From Rhizobium sp. ZPR4 (GTDB lineage: Bacteria > Pseudomonadota > Alphaproteobacteria > Rhizobiales > Rhizobiaceae), in the NCBI RefSeq assembly GCF_040215725.1, contig NZ_CP157970.1, positions 1-64,000 on the forward strand: DNA of 64,000 bases, given 5' to 3'. Shown here in pieces: positions 27,041-36,800 of this stretch (positions within the stretch are counted from its first letter, which is position 1; each line of letters starts with the position of its first letter). The notes beneath the pieces are model-generated. The model searched no databases. It worked only from the letters and a program-made list of their open reading frames with translations, and was not told where the DNA came from. Position numbers and translations under genes: made by a program.

Positions 27041-30000
27041 TTAGGCGTTGCTGACGCTCGGGGGGTGTGCATCCGTGCGCAATATCAGCCTTGCGGCCTT
27101 GTTATATTCTGGTGGGTTCCAGACTACGCCTTTATCCGACGGCGCTGTTAATAGGACCGTGGAGCAGGCAAGGCCGGCCGCATCGAATTTGCGTGCGATG
27201 AACTCGCTTTCGCCGCGGTCATGGCTCGACATGATCAGCTGATAGCCGTTCAATTCGACCATATTACGCATCACATCGACAAAGGCGGCCGTGTGAATGA
27301 TGTCATTATGCTGTAGCGGATCGTCGAGCAGTAGGGCGCGCCAGCGGGACCAAGGATAGGCGGTACTCGCCGCGCAAAGGATGCTGAAACCATTCGCGGC
27401 AAGCTGACCCTCGCTCAAAACGACCTGAGGCGGCAAATCTTTCTTCGTCTCGATCGCATTGGCGACCTTCTCGCGGTAGCGCAGCGCCATGCCAAAACTG
27501 GTCGCATCGACCCTCGTGTCGGCCTTGAACTGAATGCTTTCACCGGGCGTGCTCAGCATCGCCTCATTAAAATCGTCGATTACCGCATTGAGCGGGTCTA
27601 GCACGCGCGCCGAGAAATCGTCAGCCTGCTTCTGAAGGTCCTCGGAGTAGCGGTTCACCGCACTGCGTGCCGTGGTGGTGAGTTTGACCGCCGTACGCGC
27701 CGCCTCGAGCTTTATCTTTAGCGCAGCCAGATAGGCCGCCGGATCCCGAGCACCGTCGTCACCTCCGGTCGCCCGCATCGAAGCGGCGATCTCGTCCATT
27801 TCGCTCTGGAGAAGCGCATCCTCATTTTCGCGGCCAAGGACCAGTTGGCGTTCGGCCAGTGACCGCAAACTCGCCAGCACGGCCTCGATGGCGGAGAGCC
27901 CGCGGTCATATTCAGCCTGGCTCGGAATGTCGTTGAGACCAGCACGCGCCCAGCGCTGCTGCATCTGCTGCGCCGCCTGTTCCGAGGTTGTGCGGGCCGC
28001 CTCGGCTGCGGCAAGGTCGCGCTGCGCGAGGTCGAGCGCCGCCTGCTCGCGCTGGACGTCCGCAGACGCGCTGGTCGCCGCCTCGCTCAACTGTGCTAGA
28101 CGAGCCCGCGCGTCTTCGCCGCGCTCGCGTTCAGCCGTTAATCTCGCTTCAATGTCGCCGATCGTAGCATTCGATAGATTGCGTGCGGCGATGCGATCAG
28201 CGCAGGCCCTGTCCTCTGCCTGATACTGTTCCACCCGTGCGCCAAGCTGATTGTCACGCGCGATCAGTTCGTCGAGATCAGCGGCAACGCTCGATCGCTG
28301 TTCGGTTGCCGCGGCCGCGTTTGCCGACAGCAGTTCCAGCGCTGCCTCTGCCGCTGCAAGTGCGGAATCCGCATCGCGTGCCCGGGCTGCCGCAAGCGTG
28401 GTAAGGTCGCTCTCGGGGGCGGTAGCGAGCGTTTGGGCAATGCTGGCACGTGCATTTGTCACCGCATCAGCGGCTGTCCTCGCGACGCGTTCGAGCCCGT
28501 CGACCGCCGCCACGACCCCGCGAAGGCGACGTATTCCATCGCCGAGCGCGGGCCGGGTGCTCCGCAAGGCCTCCAACGCGTCATCGGCTTGCGCAAGGCG
28601 ATGGTCGCTGCCCGACGCCGCAGCATCGGCAAGCGCCTTGAGCGCGCCCGGCTCAAACGGTGTTTGACACACCGGGCAGTTGGTTTCGTCCTCATGGATA
28701 TGGCTGGCAAGCTGCGACAAGGCCGCACTGACCGCTGACGCATGGCGATCGGCCTCAGCGCGTTCGCGTTCGGCATCGGCAATCTTGCTGTCGAGATCGG
28801 CTAGCTGCGTCTCGAGCGGGACAAGTTCGGAAGCGGCGCGTACGGCGGCCTCGCGTCCATAGGCCAGTGCGGACTCGGCAGCCCCGGACTCGCGTTCGAG
28901 TTCTTGGCAATCCGCCATCGCCTCGTTTAGCGCACGCGCCGATGCGGCGAGACTCCGCAGCCTCGCAACTTCGGCACTCGCCTTGCCATGTTGGCTTATC
29001 TTCGCGTCTGCGTCCACGATCATCATGCGGTGCTCGGCGATCGCCCCGGTCAGCGACGTCCGATCCTGCTGCTCAGTCGAGATCAGCTCGGCCAGCTGGG
29101 CACGACGGGCAAGATCAGTACGCGCGGCATCAAGTACAGCGATGTTCTGGTCGATCGTGGCGATCGCTGCGGTCTGCGCGGTCACTGCGGCGCTGGTCGA
29201 GCCGACCAGCGGTGACGCCAGATCGAGCCGCGCCCGCGCATCGCTGATCACGCTGCGGAGCCGCACAAGACTTGGATGATCGAGCCGACCTTCGGCCTGG
29301 CTAACTAGAAACTGCGCTGGAAGCGCCGAGAGTCCCTCCAGCGTTGCCTTTCGTTCGCCGGTCACCCGCAGGGCTTCGCCGATCCGATCGCCGAGCGCCG
29401 CGAGGCGCTGTCCGAGGCCCTCGCTCGTGACGGAAAGCGGCTGGCTCGATGCGAGCCACTGAAGGTCATTCTCAAGCTGGTCGATCCGCGCAGCAACCTC
29501 GTCGGCAGTCAGCACGCCGGTGGCGCGGGCGGCAGCGCGAAGCCGCTCAAGGCGGCCCATCCATCCTTGCCAGTCCGCGATCTCCCGATCGAGAGTGGCG
29601 ACGACGCCTTGTTCAGCGTCGAGCCGGCGCGTGAATGCAGCGATGGTCGGTCGCCCGCGCAGGCCCGCGCGGATACGCTCGAGCCGATCGATGCCGCTCG
29701 GCCCCTTGAGCGCCTGCCACTGATCCTGCGGGTCGCGGCTGGTGAACCGTTGCTGCGCTGCTTGGCCGAGGAAATGAGTGAGGGCGAGATATGTCCCCAG
29801 ATCGTTAATCGTGCGGCGGTCTGGCCGCGCAAGTTGAGCGACGATGTCCGCCATCGCCGTGCCGCCGGTTGCGGTGCGCTCGACAGCGTCGCCATCCGAG
29901 AAGGTCAGCGCGACGCTATGTGACCCCGGCTCAGCGCCCCGGCGCGTGAGATAATCCTTCTCGACAAGTTTCTTGCGGCCTTTGTTGATATAGGGTTCGA

Positions 30001-30175
30001 ACCGGCGGATCTTGTTGGTTAGTCCCCATTCGATCGCATCGAAGAAGCTGCTTTTTCCCAGTCCGTTGGTGCCGGTGAGCAGAACAAGACCGGGCGCCGC
30101 CGGAATGTCGATCGCGAAGTCGCCGAAGGTCCGGAAATCCTGGATCGCGATGCGGGAAAGGAAAATCTCGCTCAT
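27041..30175 (-). CDS. Rad50/SbcC-like ABC ATPase of an ABC-3C system
   Basis: 1044 aa. SMC-type head: Walker A TGTNGLGKS near residues 34-42. The long coiled coil is broken at its midpoint by a zinc-hook CPVCQTPF near 497. ABC signature LSEGQLAANGF near 918, then Walker B WRALLLDDPLQHND near 943-956. It is the last gene of a three-gene operon, overlapping the middle gene by 4 bases (ATGA). In ABC-3C conflict systems this ATPase recognises an invader and controls the effector. Catalytic residues look complete. Confidence 0.85.
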   Translation of the reverse strand: MSEIFLSRIAIQDFRTFGDFAIDIPAAPGLVLLTGTNGLGKSSFFDAIEWGLTNKIRRFEPYINKGRKKLVEKDYLTRRGAEPGSHSVALTFSDGDAVERTATGGTAMADIVAQLARPDRRTINDLGTYLALTHFLGQAAQQRFTSRDPQDQWQALKGPSGIDRLERIRAGLRGRPTIAAFTRRLDAEQGVVATLDREIADWQGWMGRLERLRAAARATGVLTADEVAARIDQLENDLQWLASSQPLSVTSEGLGQRLAALGDRIGEALRVTGERKATLEGLSALPAQFLVSQAEGRLDHPSLVRLRSVISDARARLDLASPLVGSTSAAVTAQTAAIATIDQNIAVLDAARTDLARRAQLAELISTEQQDRTSLTGAIAEHRMMIVDADAKISQHGKASAEVARLRSLAASARALNEAMADCQELERESGAAESALAYGREAAVRAASELVPLETQLADLDSKIADAERERAEADRHASAVSAALSQLASHIHEDETNCPVCQTPFEPGALKALADAAASGSDHRLAQADDALEALRSTRPALGDGIRRLRGVVAAVDGLERVARTAADAVTNARASIAQTLATAPESDLTTLAAARARDADSALAAAEAALELLSANAAAATEQRSSVAADLDELIARDNQLGARVEQYQAEDRACADRIAARNLSNATIGDIEARLTAERERGEDARARLAQLSEAATSASADVQREQAALDLAQRDLAAAEAARTTSEQAAQQMQQRWARAGLNDIPSQAEYDRGLSAIEAVLASLRSLAERQLVLGRENEDALLQSEMDEIAASMRATGGDDGARDPAAYLAALKIKLEAARTAVKLTTTARSAVNRYSEDLQKQADDFSARVLDPLNAVIDDFNEAMLSTPGESIQFKADTRVDATSFGMALRYREKVANAIETKKDLPPQVVLSEGQLAANGFSILCAASTAYPWSRWRALLLDDPLQHNDIIHTAAFVDVMRNMVELNGYQLIMSSHDRGESEFIARKFDAAGLACSTVLLTAPSDKGVVWNPPEYNKAARLILRTDAHPPSVSNA

Positions 30176-30867
30176 GCCTGACCCCTCCGACCCCAGGATT
30201 TGACCAACGCTGCGACAATATCATCCGGCGTCTTCTTCTCGTCGAGCGCTATCCGCTCCCATTCGTCCGCCGTCGTCCGCGGTAGACCCGGTGTGGTCGC
30301 ACCGGTGCCGCTCAGCTCGTCGAGCGCCACATCCTCGAACTGGCCTTCGGCATGGACCCATGGCCGGGCAAGGAAGGTTCGCTTGAGGAAGTCGGCGAAA
30401 CTCTCTTCGTCATTCAGTGGATCTTCGGGACGCAGCCACGCCAGCTTGCGAGCGACGCGGTCATCACGCTCGACCATCAACGCCATCGCGCGCCAGGCTT
30501 CCTGCCCCTCGCTCGCTCGTGGTCCCAGTAGCATCAGCTGCAAGTCTAGTGTCTCGTTAGCCCCAAGGAACGAGCGCGCGACGACACATTGATTGCGGTA
30601 GCGCCGCAGCGTCTCGAGCACCGCTTCCATGGCGGCCACGTCGGGCAGGATGCCCAGCACGATATTGAAGCGATCAATCCGGATCGCATGGCTTTCCGCC
30701 GGCAGATCGGTCGGACTGAGCGTCGTCGACTTGGCCGATCCGCCGTTGAAGGTTGCGCTCGCTAGTTTGGGCCGATCCTGGACCTTGAGCTCAAGCTTTA
30801 GCGCCGCGTTGCGCAGCCGGTCAGCGAAATCAGCCAGTCCAGGTGACAGAGTCGCACCATCCGTCAT
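30172..30867 (-). CDS. Middle component (MC-like) of the ABC-3C operon
   Basis: 231 aa, ATG at 30867 overlapping the upstream stop by 4 bases. The N-terminal half is alpha/beta (FNIVLGILPDVAAMEAVLET). The C-terminal helices end in DEWERIALDEKKTPDDIVAA. Order (effector, small middle protein, ABC ATPase) and overlaps match the ABC-three-component arrangement. Sequence alone would not identify it, so the role is inferred from position and size. It probably bridges ATPase and effector. Confidence 0.65.
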   Translation of the reverse strand: MTDGATLSPGLADFADRLRNAALKLELKVQDRPKLASATFNGGSAKSTTLSPTDLPAESHAIRIDRFNIVLGILPDVAAMEAVLETLRRYRNQCVVARSFLGANETLDLQLMLLGPRASEGQEAWRAMALMVERDDRVARKLAWLRPEDPLNDEESFADFLKRTFLARPWVHAEGQFEDVALDELSGTGATTPGLPRTTADEWERIALDEKKTPDDIVAALVKSWGRRGQA

Positions 30868-33368
30868 GCCGCACCTTTCATGATCGTCTTTTCGAGCGCC
30901 TCAAAGTGCCGCGCCTCCACCGTTGCCAGCAGGGCGCGTAGCTCGGCCAGACCCGCCGCCGCCGCGTCGATGAAATCGCGACTGATCGACATGATCACCG
31001 GACCAGAGCCATCCGTATCGCTCAGCCCCGGCTGGTCGGTGTCGATCTGCGCGAACGGCCGTTCGGCGATTCGGTTGACCTCGATGGCACTTTTTACGAC
31101 GAGGATGACGAATTGAGTCTGCCACATGAAAGAGGCAGCACACAATGACATCTCGTCACCGTTGATCATGTCGGCCGCGCATCCATGACCGGCCCATTCG
31201 CTGTCACCGTCACGTAGGCGAACCAGATTACCCGGCCTGGCGCCTTTCGGCGATGTGGTGTCCCAGGCTGCGGCGATGGCAAGCGCGACCGCGGTGCCAC
31301 GCAGGATCACGGGCCATTTGCTGGGGCCGACGAGAATCTGTGCCGCGTCGCGATGTTCGTCCTCGTCGACCGCACAGATCATCAGGCGCAGGAAATGGTT
31401 CAGCAGTGCCGGGTCGTCTGTAAACGACGCATGCCAGATCGCCCAGGTCGCGGCCATGGCCGCCCGAAGATCCTGTGCGATCTTGACGTTGATCGGGCGG
31501 CCGGGATCGGCATTGCTGGCGAAAAATGGCTGGAGGTGTACGTCTAGGCGCTCGAGCAGCCAGCTATCGAGCGACCGGTGAATGCGACGCGCGAGAATAT
31601 CGAGCGGCAGCGCAACCGGATCCTGGGCAGCGCCGCCGGGATTGCCGGCCACGATCGCTGGCATCGTCATACCTTCAGCGTGCGGCGATTCCAGGCTGAG
31701 TTCGCGGACCAGCTGGCTCCACAGGCCGGGCGCGGCGTGGAGCCGGCAATTGATGCTGTGACAGGCGACCCGCAGCACGGCCCCCGCAGCGGCGCCAAGA
31801 GCCTCGGGAGCATCGGGCAAGATGATTTCAAAGGGCTGCTGCTCGCTCCACGATCGGATAAGCTGCTCCGCCGGAACCGCGCCAGACCAGCGGATGTTGG
31901 CACCTTCGCGCAGAAGCTGCACTGATATGGGGAGCTGGTTGGCTGCCTGTCGCTGCAGCCGCGGCGCGAGGATATTCGCGCTGCGCGCTGCCTCCCGGAA
32001 AAGGGAACGTGCCGGTCCTGACAATTTCGGGACAAGCGTCGCGTCGCCATGGCGGGCAAGCCATTCCCTGTGCGTCACATCGAAACTGGCCAGGTGCGGG
32101 GCAAAGGGAGCCCGCACGACTTCGCGCTGGGGACCGCGCCGCACGATCACCGCATCCGCCGCGACCGTCTCCCCGGCGCAATCGAGCCAGAAGGGGGCGA
32201 TAACCGGCGCCGGATCCGGCGCGTCGATCCGCGTGACGCCGCCGCATTGCAGATGCCTGAAGGAGCGCTGGGCGTCGCCCGCACAGGCTTTGATGGTGAG
32301 ATAGGCGGCGAGCCGGTTGAGCGTTGCCGTTGAAACGTCGAACAGCTCGGCATGCTGGGTCTGAAACGTTAACTGCACGCCGGGGCGGAGTTGCTGCGCG
32401 ACCGCAGCCACGAGGCCGATGTCTGTGAGGGATTGAAGAAGCTCAGTGTCATAGGCCGCCATGAAATCGAAGCGGGTGCCCTTGGCATCCTCAGCGCGAG
32501 CACGCATATCGATCGCGGCAAGGACCGGCTTCAACGCCGCGATGCCGGGATGTTCGGAGATCAGCCGAATCGTCCCGGCGTGATCGAAATCGCGGGCTCC
32601 GGCGGCCACGAAATCGATCAGGCCGCCGTCGCCCGCGCCACTGACGAAGAATCGCGGGGTCGGCCGACCTGCAAACTCGGCAACCGGAACGCCGGCATCG
32701 GTCCAATAGCTGGCACTCTGTATCGACGGCAACGGTTCGCCCGGCTCGAGCCCGAACCCGACGGCGAGAAACACCATATGAAACTGTTCGCGCAGCTCCG
32801 CGCCTGGCGGCGGTGGCGGCGCATTGAGATCGGTGATGTCGAGCTGATAACCATCTGCAGTTCGTGTGAGCGCGGTAACCTGATGGCGCAGCCGTCGCTC
32901 GAGTCGCGGCGCGAGTCTGACAGCGATGTCCTCGAATCCAAGTAGTACATCGTCACGGACGGTGCGGCATGTCCCAGATTCCCAGTCAAGGATCGGCAGG
33001 TCGGCTATGGGATCGGTCGTGTCGTGTGCCGGCCAATCGTAAATATGCGGATCGAGCCGCCGCCGATCAGTTGTCGACTGAAGTGGGAGAAGCGCAGCGG
33101 CGGATTCGAACAAGATGACCTGCGACCCGGCTACCAGCGCTGCAGCTGCGGCTGCGGTGACGCCTGCCGCGCCGCCGCCAACGACCGCTATCCTCGGATT
33201 GGCATGGAGATAGCCAAGTTCTTTGAGCGCGTGGACCAGCGATAGCGCCCGGACCTGTTGGGAATAGAAGGTGATGCGCCGGTCGAAACTGCCGATCACG
33301 AACAGATTCGGCCGGTCGCGAACAGCCGCACCGTCAAGAATATCCTGGGCGAGCAAGGCATCAGCCAA
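30864..33368 (-). CDS. Flavoprotein/Rossmann oxidoreductase fused to an ABC-3C-type C-terminal domain
   Basis: 834 aa with a TTG start (MADALLAQDI). Residues about 25-90 contain ITFYSQQVRALSLVHAL and the dinucleotide-binding motif VVGGGAAGVTAAAAAAL, followed by FESAA and DPHIYDWP. A second glycine motif FFVSGAGDGGLIDFV near 235-250 completes an FAD/NAD(P) two-domain layout. From about residue 400 the sequence is unrelated helical/beta material that I take to be the system-specific C-terminal domain. The catalytic reaction is unknown. An NAD(P)(H)-consuming or ROS-generating effector would fit. It is first in the operon, 4-base overlap downstream. Confidence 0.7.
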   Translation of the reverse strand: MADALLAQDILDGAAVRDRPNLFVIGSFDRRITFYSQQVRALSLVHALKELGYLHANPRIAVVGGGAAGVTAAAAAALVAGSQVILFESAAALLPLQSTTDRRRLDPHIYDWPAHDTTDPIADLPILDWESGTCRTVRDDVLLGFEDIAVRLAPRLERRLRHQVTALTRTADGYQLDITDLNAPPPPPGAELREQFHMVFLAVGFGLEPGEPLPSIQSASYWTDAGVPVAEFAGRPTPRFFVSGAGDGGLIDFVAAGARDFDHAGTIRLISEHPGIAALKPVLAAIDMRARAEDAKGTRFDFMAAYDTELLQSLTDIGLVAAVAQQLRPGVQLTFQTQHAELFDVSTATLNRLAAYLTIKACAGDAQRSFRHLQCGGVTRIDAPDPAPVIAPFWLDCAGETVAADAVIVRRGPQREVVRAPFAPHLASFDVTHREWLARHGDATLVPKLSGPARSLFREAARSANILAPRLQRQAANQLPISVQLLREGANIRWSGAVPAEQLIRSWSEQQPFEIILPDAPEALGAAAGAVLRVACHSINCRLHAAPGLWSQLVRELSLESPHAEGMTMPAIVAGNPGGAAQDPVALPLDILARRIHRSLDSWLLERLDVHLQPFFASNADPGRPINVKIAQDLRAAMAATWAIWHASFTDDPALLNHFLRLMICAVDEDEHRDAAQILVGPSKWPVILRGTAVALAIAAAWDTTSPKGARPGNLVRLRDGDSEWAGHGCAADMINGDEMSLCAASFMWQTQFVILVVKSAIEVNRIAERPFAQIDTDQPGLSDTDGSGPVIMSISRDFIDAAAAGLAELRALLATVEARHFEALEKTIMKGAA

Positions 33369-33854
33369 CGACGCGCACCCCCGCAGTCGCTCGTGTTCGC
33401 TGTTGCGAAACCATGAGTGTGAAGTGAGCTATCGCACACGTATTTAGCAATATTCTCCCCCTCCGGTTGCGTCGCCGTGACAACCGGCGCTTTAATCTAT
33501 ATGAGGGAAGCGAGGGTGCCGCAACATTCTAATGGTTTTTACAGCCGGGTCGCTGCTTGCCGCTCAATTTCATTCATTAGCACTTCCGCGCAGTGTCTCG
33601 ACCTACGCCATAAACGGCGGGAACCATCCCAACCGGATAGTGCCAGGTGGCCGAAGCTAGACGGACCCGGAACTGCTCTGGCGAAGCAACTATGGGTTAT
33701 ACTGGCTCTACAGGCATCTTGAACAAGGGTTCACCGTTCACCTCAAGCCGTTTGAAAGCTGCCTGCCTTCCTGGAACCTGCCGTTCGTTCGGCCTGTCCG
33801 CTGCACGATCGCAGTGGCAGAATAGGAACCTTCCCCGGAGTACCCGTCAAGTCG
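33369..33854. other. Intergenic gap left of the second nuclease-NTPase
   Basis: 486 bp; no supported gene. It holds the promoter for the ABC-3C operon at its left side and the 3' end of the neighbouring giant gene at its right. Confidence 0.3.
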
Positions 33855-36800
33855 TCAATGATCTTTGTCGGCCTTCTTCGCCGCGTCCTCGCGCTGCTTG
33901 AGCTGCTGTTTCCGGACCTGACCCGCTTCGTGGAAGAACTCGAAAGGCAGTACGTCGAAGACGTCCCCGAGATTTGAAGGATCGTCCCGCGACCAGAGAA
34001 AGAAGGGATCGACCAGCTCGATGATCGCCAGGAGCCTAGCCCATTGGAGGGGCTTCGGCGACGTCAACAGAAGGGCCCGATGCTCCATCGCCGACGCTTC
34101 CAGCGCACGCCGCCGGACGGCGTCGCGAGCGGCTTCCTGAACGCCGGGCGAAGCATCCGCGGCGAGCGTGTCGAGCCATACGAGCGAGAAACAGGGAGGT
34201 ATCACCGCCGCCAGCCGGGCGGCGATGGTCCTGTCCTTGGCGCGCGAGGCCGTTGCGAGTGGGGAGGCCAAGGCCGCGAGTCCCTCGCCACCAAGGTGGA
34301 TGCGCAGCCGCCGCTCGAGCTCCAGGCGAAGCGAAGGCTTGGCGGTGCGATATCGCTCGATCAGCTCCCGGCCGGCGCGCTCGGGATCGATCTCAAGCAT
34401 GAGGTCGGCCGCCGCGGCGAGATCGTGGCGAACCAGGAGGCGACGGGCGGCGAAATATGCCTCTTTGGGTTCCTCCTCGCGCAGATAGTCGATGGCAGTG
34501 ACCGCGTTTCCGCGGTCGAAGCCCGAATAGCGGTAGCTCGCCCGCACCAACTCGTCATGGGCCCATGTGTCGCCGGCTTCAGCAAGCAGCTGCAACTGTC
34601 TTCCGTCGATCACCAGATGCCCATTCTCGCGAGAGCGCCGGAGAAACTGGATGATAGCTGCCTTTCCCGCGGGATCCTTCAATAGCACGTCCAGATAGTT
34701 CCGCCGTGAGCTGGAATTGGTGCCGAGGTCTTGCGCCGACAGCCAGTCAATCACAGCCTGTTTGGCTTCCTTGTCACCCCTCTCGGCAAGATAAGTCGCG
34801 ATGAACTGCGCCTCATTATCGAACTGGTTTTCTAGCATTGCGCGCGTCAGCGGAAGGATTTCAGGGGTGTAAAACTGCAATGCCCTGAAAGAGCCGAGGA
34901 TCCTCCGGCGAAGAACAACTGGCGTGTCCGGCGACAGGTAGATGGCGACCAGCGGCTGCGCGTCGTCAGGATCCAAAAGGAAGCCAGTGAGTGCGGCCGC
35001 GGTGTCGAGCGATGCCGGATCACCGACCGCCAGGAGCTCGGCGATCCGAACGCGGAGCCCGGACAAGTCCCTCCCGGCCGAGCTCCGCATCTCGGAGGCG
35101 TTTATGTAGACGCCGGCACCAGCACGGACCATCGCTTCGAGCTGCGCATCGCAACCATGTACCGCCAGCGCGTCCATGCGCTCGCTTTCGCCATGGGGCT
35201 GGACGCCAGCGTCGGGCGGCACCTGCTGAAGCGCGGAAGCGATAGTGCTCGAGCTCGACCAGAGCGACGCTATGTAGCCATCCTGGCGCCCGAACACGTT
35301 GGGCCTGGCGAGCTCGGCCAGGACCAACTGGTCGTAACCCTGCCCAGCAATCATCGCGAGGATCCGCTCGCATTCATTTCCGGTTGTGTCGAGGGTCATC
35401 GAAATGCGTCCGCGCCGGGCCGATGCGAAGCGGACAAGATGGGTCTCGAGTTCGGTGCCGGCGCGGGCTCGTAGTGCCTCGAACTGCCAAGGCTCACTGA
35501 GACGCGGCAGGAATCGTAAGGGATGACCGGGACCGTCTTCGCACCTGTCGGGATCGTCACTGTTCGTATTGAAGGTGCGAAGGTTCTCTGCGAGCGTGTC
35601 GAGCAGAAGGTCGAGGGTCTGGGGGTCCATCGCTTCAGGGTTGAAGCGATAGTAGAAGACCGTGTCGGTATCGGGCTTGTCGCCCGACTGAACCCGCGTG
35701 CGGATGGCAGCGGCGAGCGCGGTCGGGTCCGCTGCATGGAGATCGTCGAACCACCAATTCGCGGCCCGCCAGCCATATACGTCGCTGCCATCCGCGATCT
35801 GGCGGATAGCCTCATGGGGATCGAGCAGCGATAGGCTGCGCAGGACCCGATCACGAATCCATTCGTCGTCTTCAGCCGTGGCATCGAGGATCGGCAAAAG
35901 CGACGTCTCGCGAAAGTGGCCGATAGCCGCGATTAGGGCGGGGCTGGGCATCTGCATCAGTGTGGCGATCCGGTCGCGGTGACGGACCCAGATCTCCGCC
36001 GCAGTCTCGCTATCGACCGATTTGATATCTTTGAGCACCCAAAGCATTTGGTCGATCGCGACGGCCTGGGTTTCGGTGGCGAGCTTGGTGTCGAGCCAGC
36101 CAGGGTTAGCCCGGATCGAAGCGTGAAACGCCTCCGAGCTCAGTTGGTACGCGAAGAAGGCACTCGACCGATTGTCTCCATCAGCATCGCTCTTGGCGGC
36201 TTCGAAGGCGATCGACCGGGCAAAGTGCACCCCCCAGATCGCGTCCAGCGCCGCTGCAGCCGGGACAAGACGGGCAGCCCTGAGGCCGATCACCACTTCA
36301 CGCTCGTCGTCCGAGGCGACCTGTCGCGCGATCAGTTCCCGCACCGGTTCCGGGTCAGACTCCGCGACGGCCGCGAGCGCCAATGGGATGTTGCGCGGAA
36401 TATCCCAGTCGCGCTCCTCGTCGAACACGCGTTTGCACAGCAAATCGAGGGCGGGCACTATACTCGACCCGATGCTGCCGAAGCCGGCGCGCCACTTGTC
36501 CTCCGACCGTGCCTCCTGCGGCAGGCCGATGATATGCTCCCAGGTCAGGTCGGCGACGAACTGCGGATCGCATTGCTCGGCCAGCAGCCAGAGCGCATCG
36601 AAGTAGACGTAGCCGAGGCGGTTGCCGATCCGCTCCTTCTTCTTGGTCAACAAGCCATCGATCGAGGCAAAGAGTTCCTCGGCCTGCGGCGCGGTCAGGC
36701 CTTCCTCCTGGATCTTCTCGGCGACCGCTTCGGCGATCGCCCAGTTGAGCATCCGGTCGGCAGCGAACTGAATGCGGTCAGCGACCGGACGGCGGAGCAG

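Noticed and set aside
33477..33722. 81-codon frame between the ABC-3C operon and the large NTPase
   Set aside because: No ribosome site, no motif, composition like intergenic DNA.
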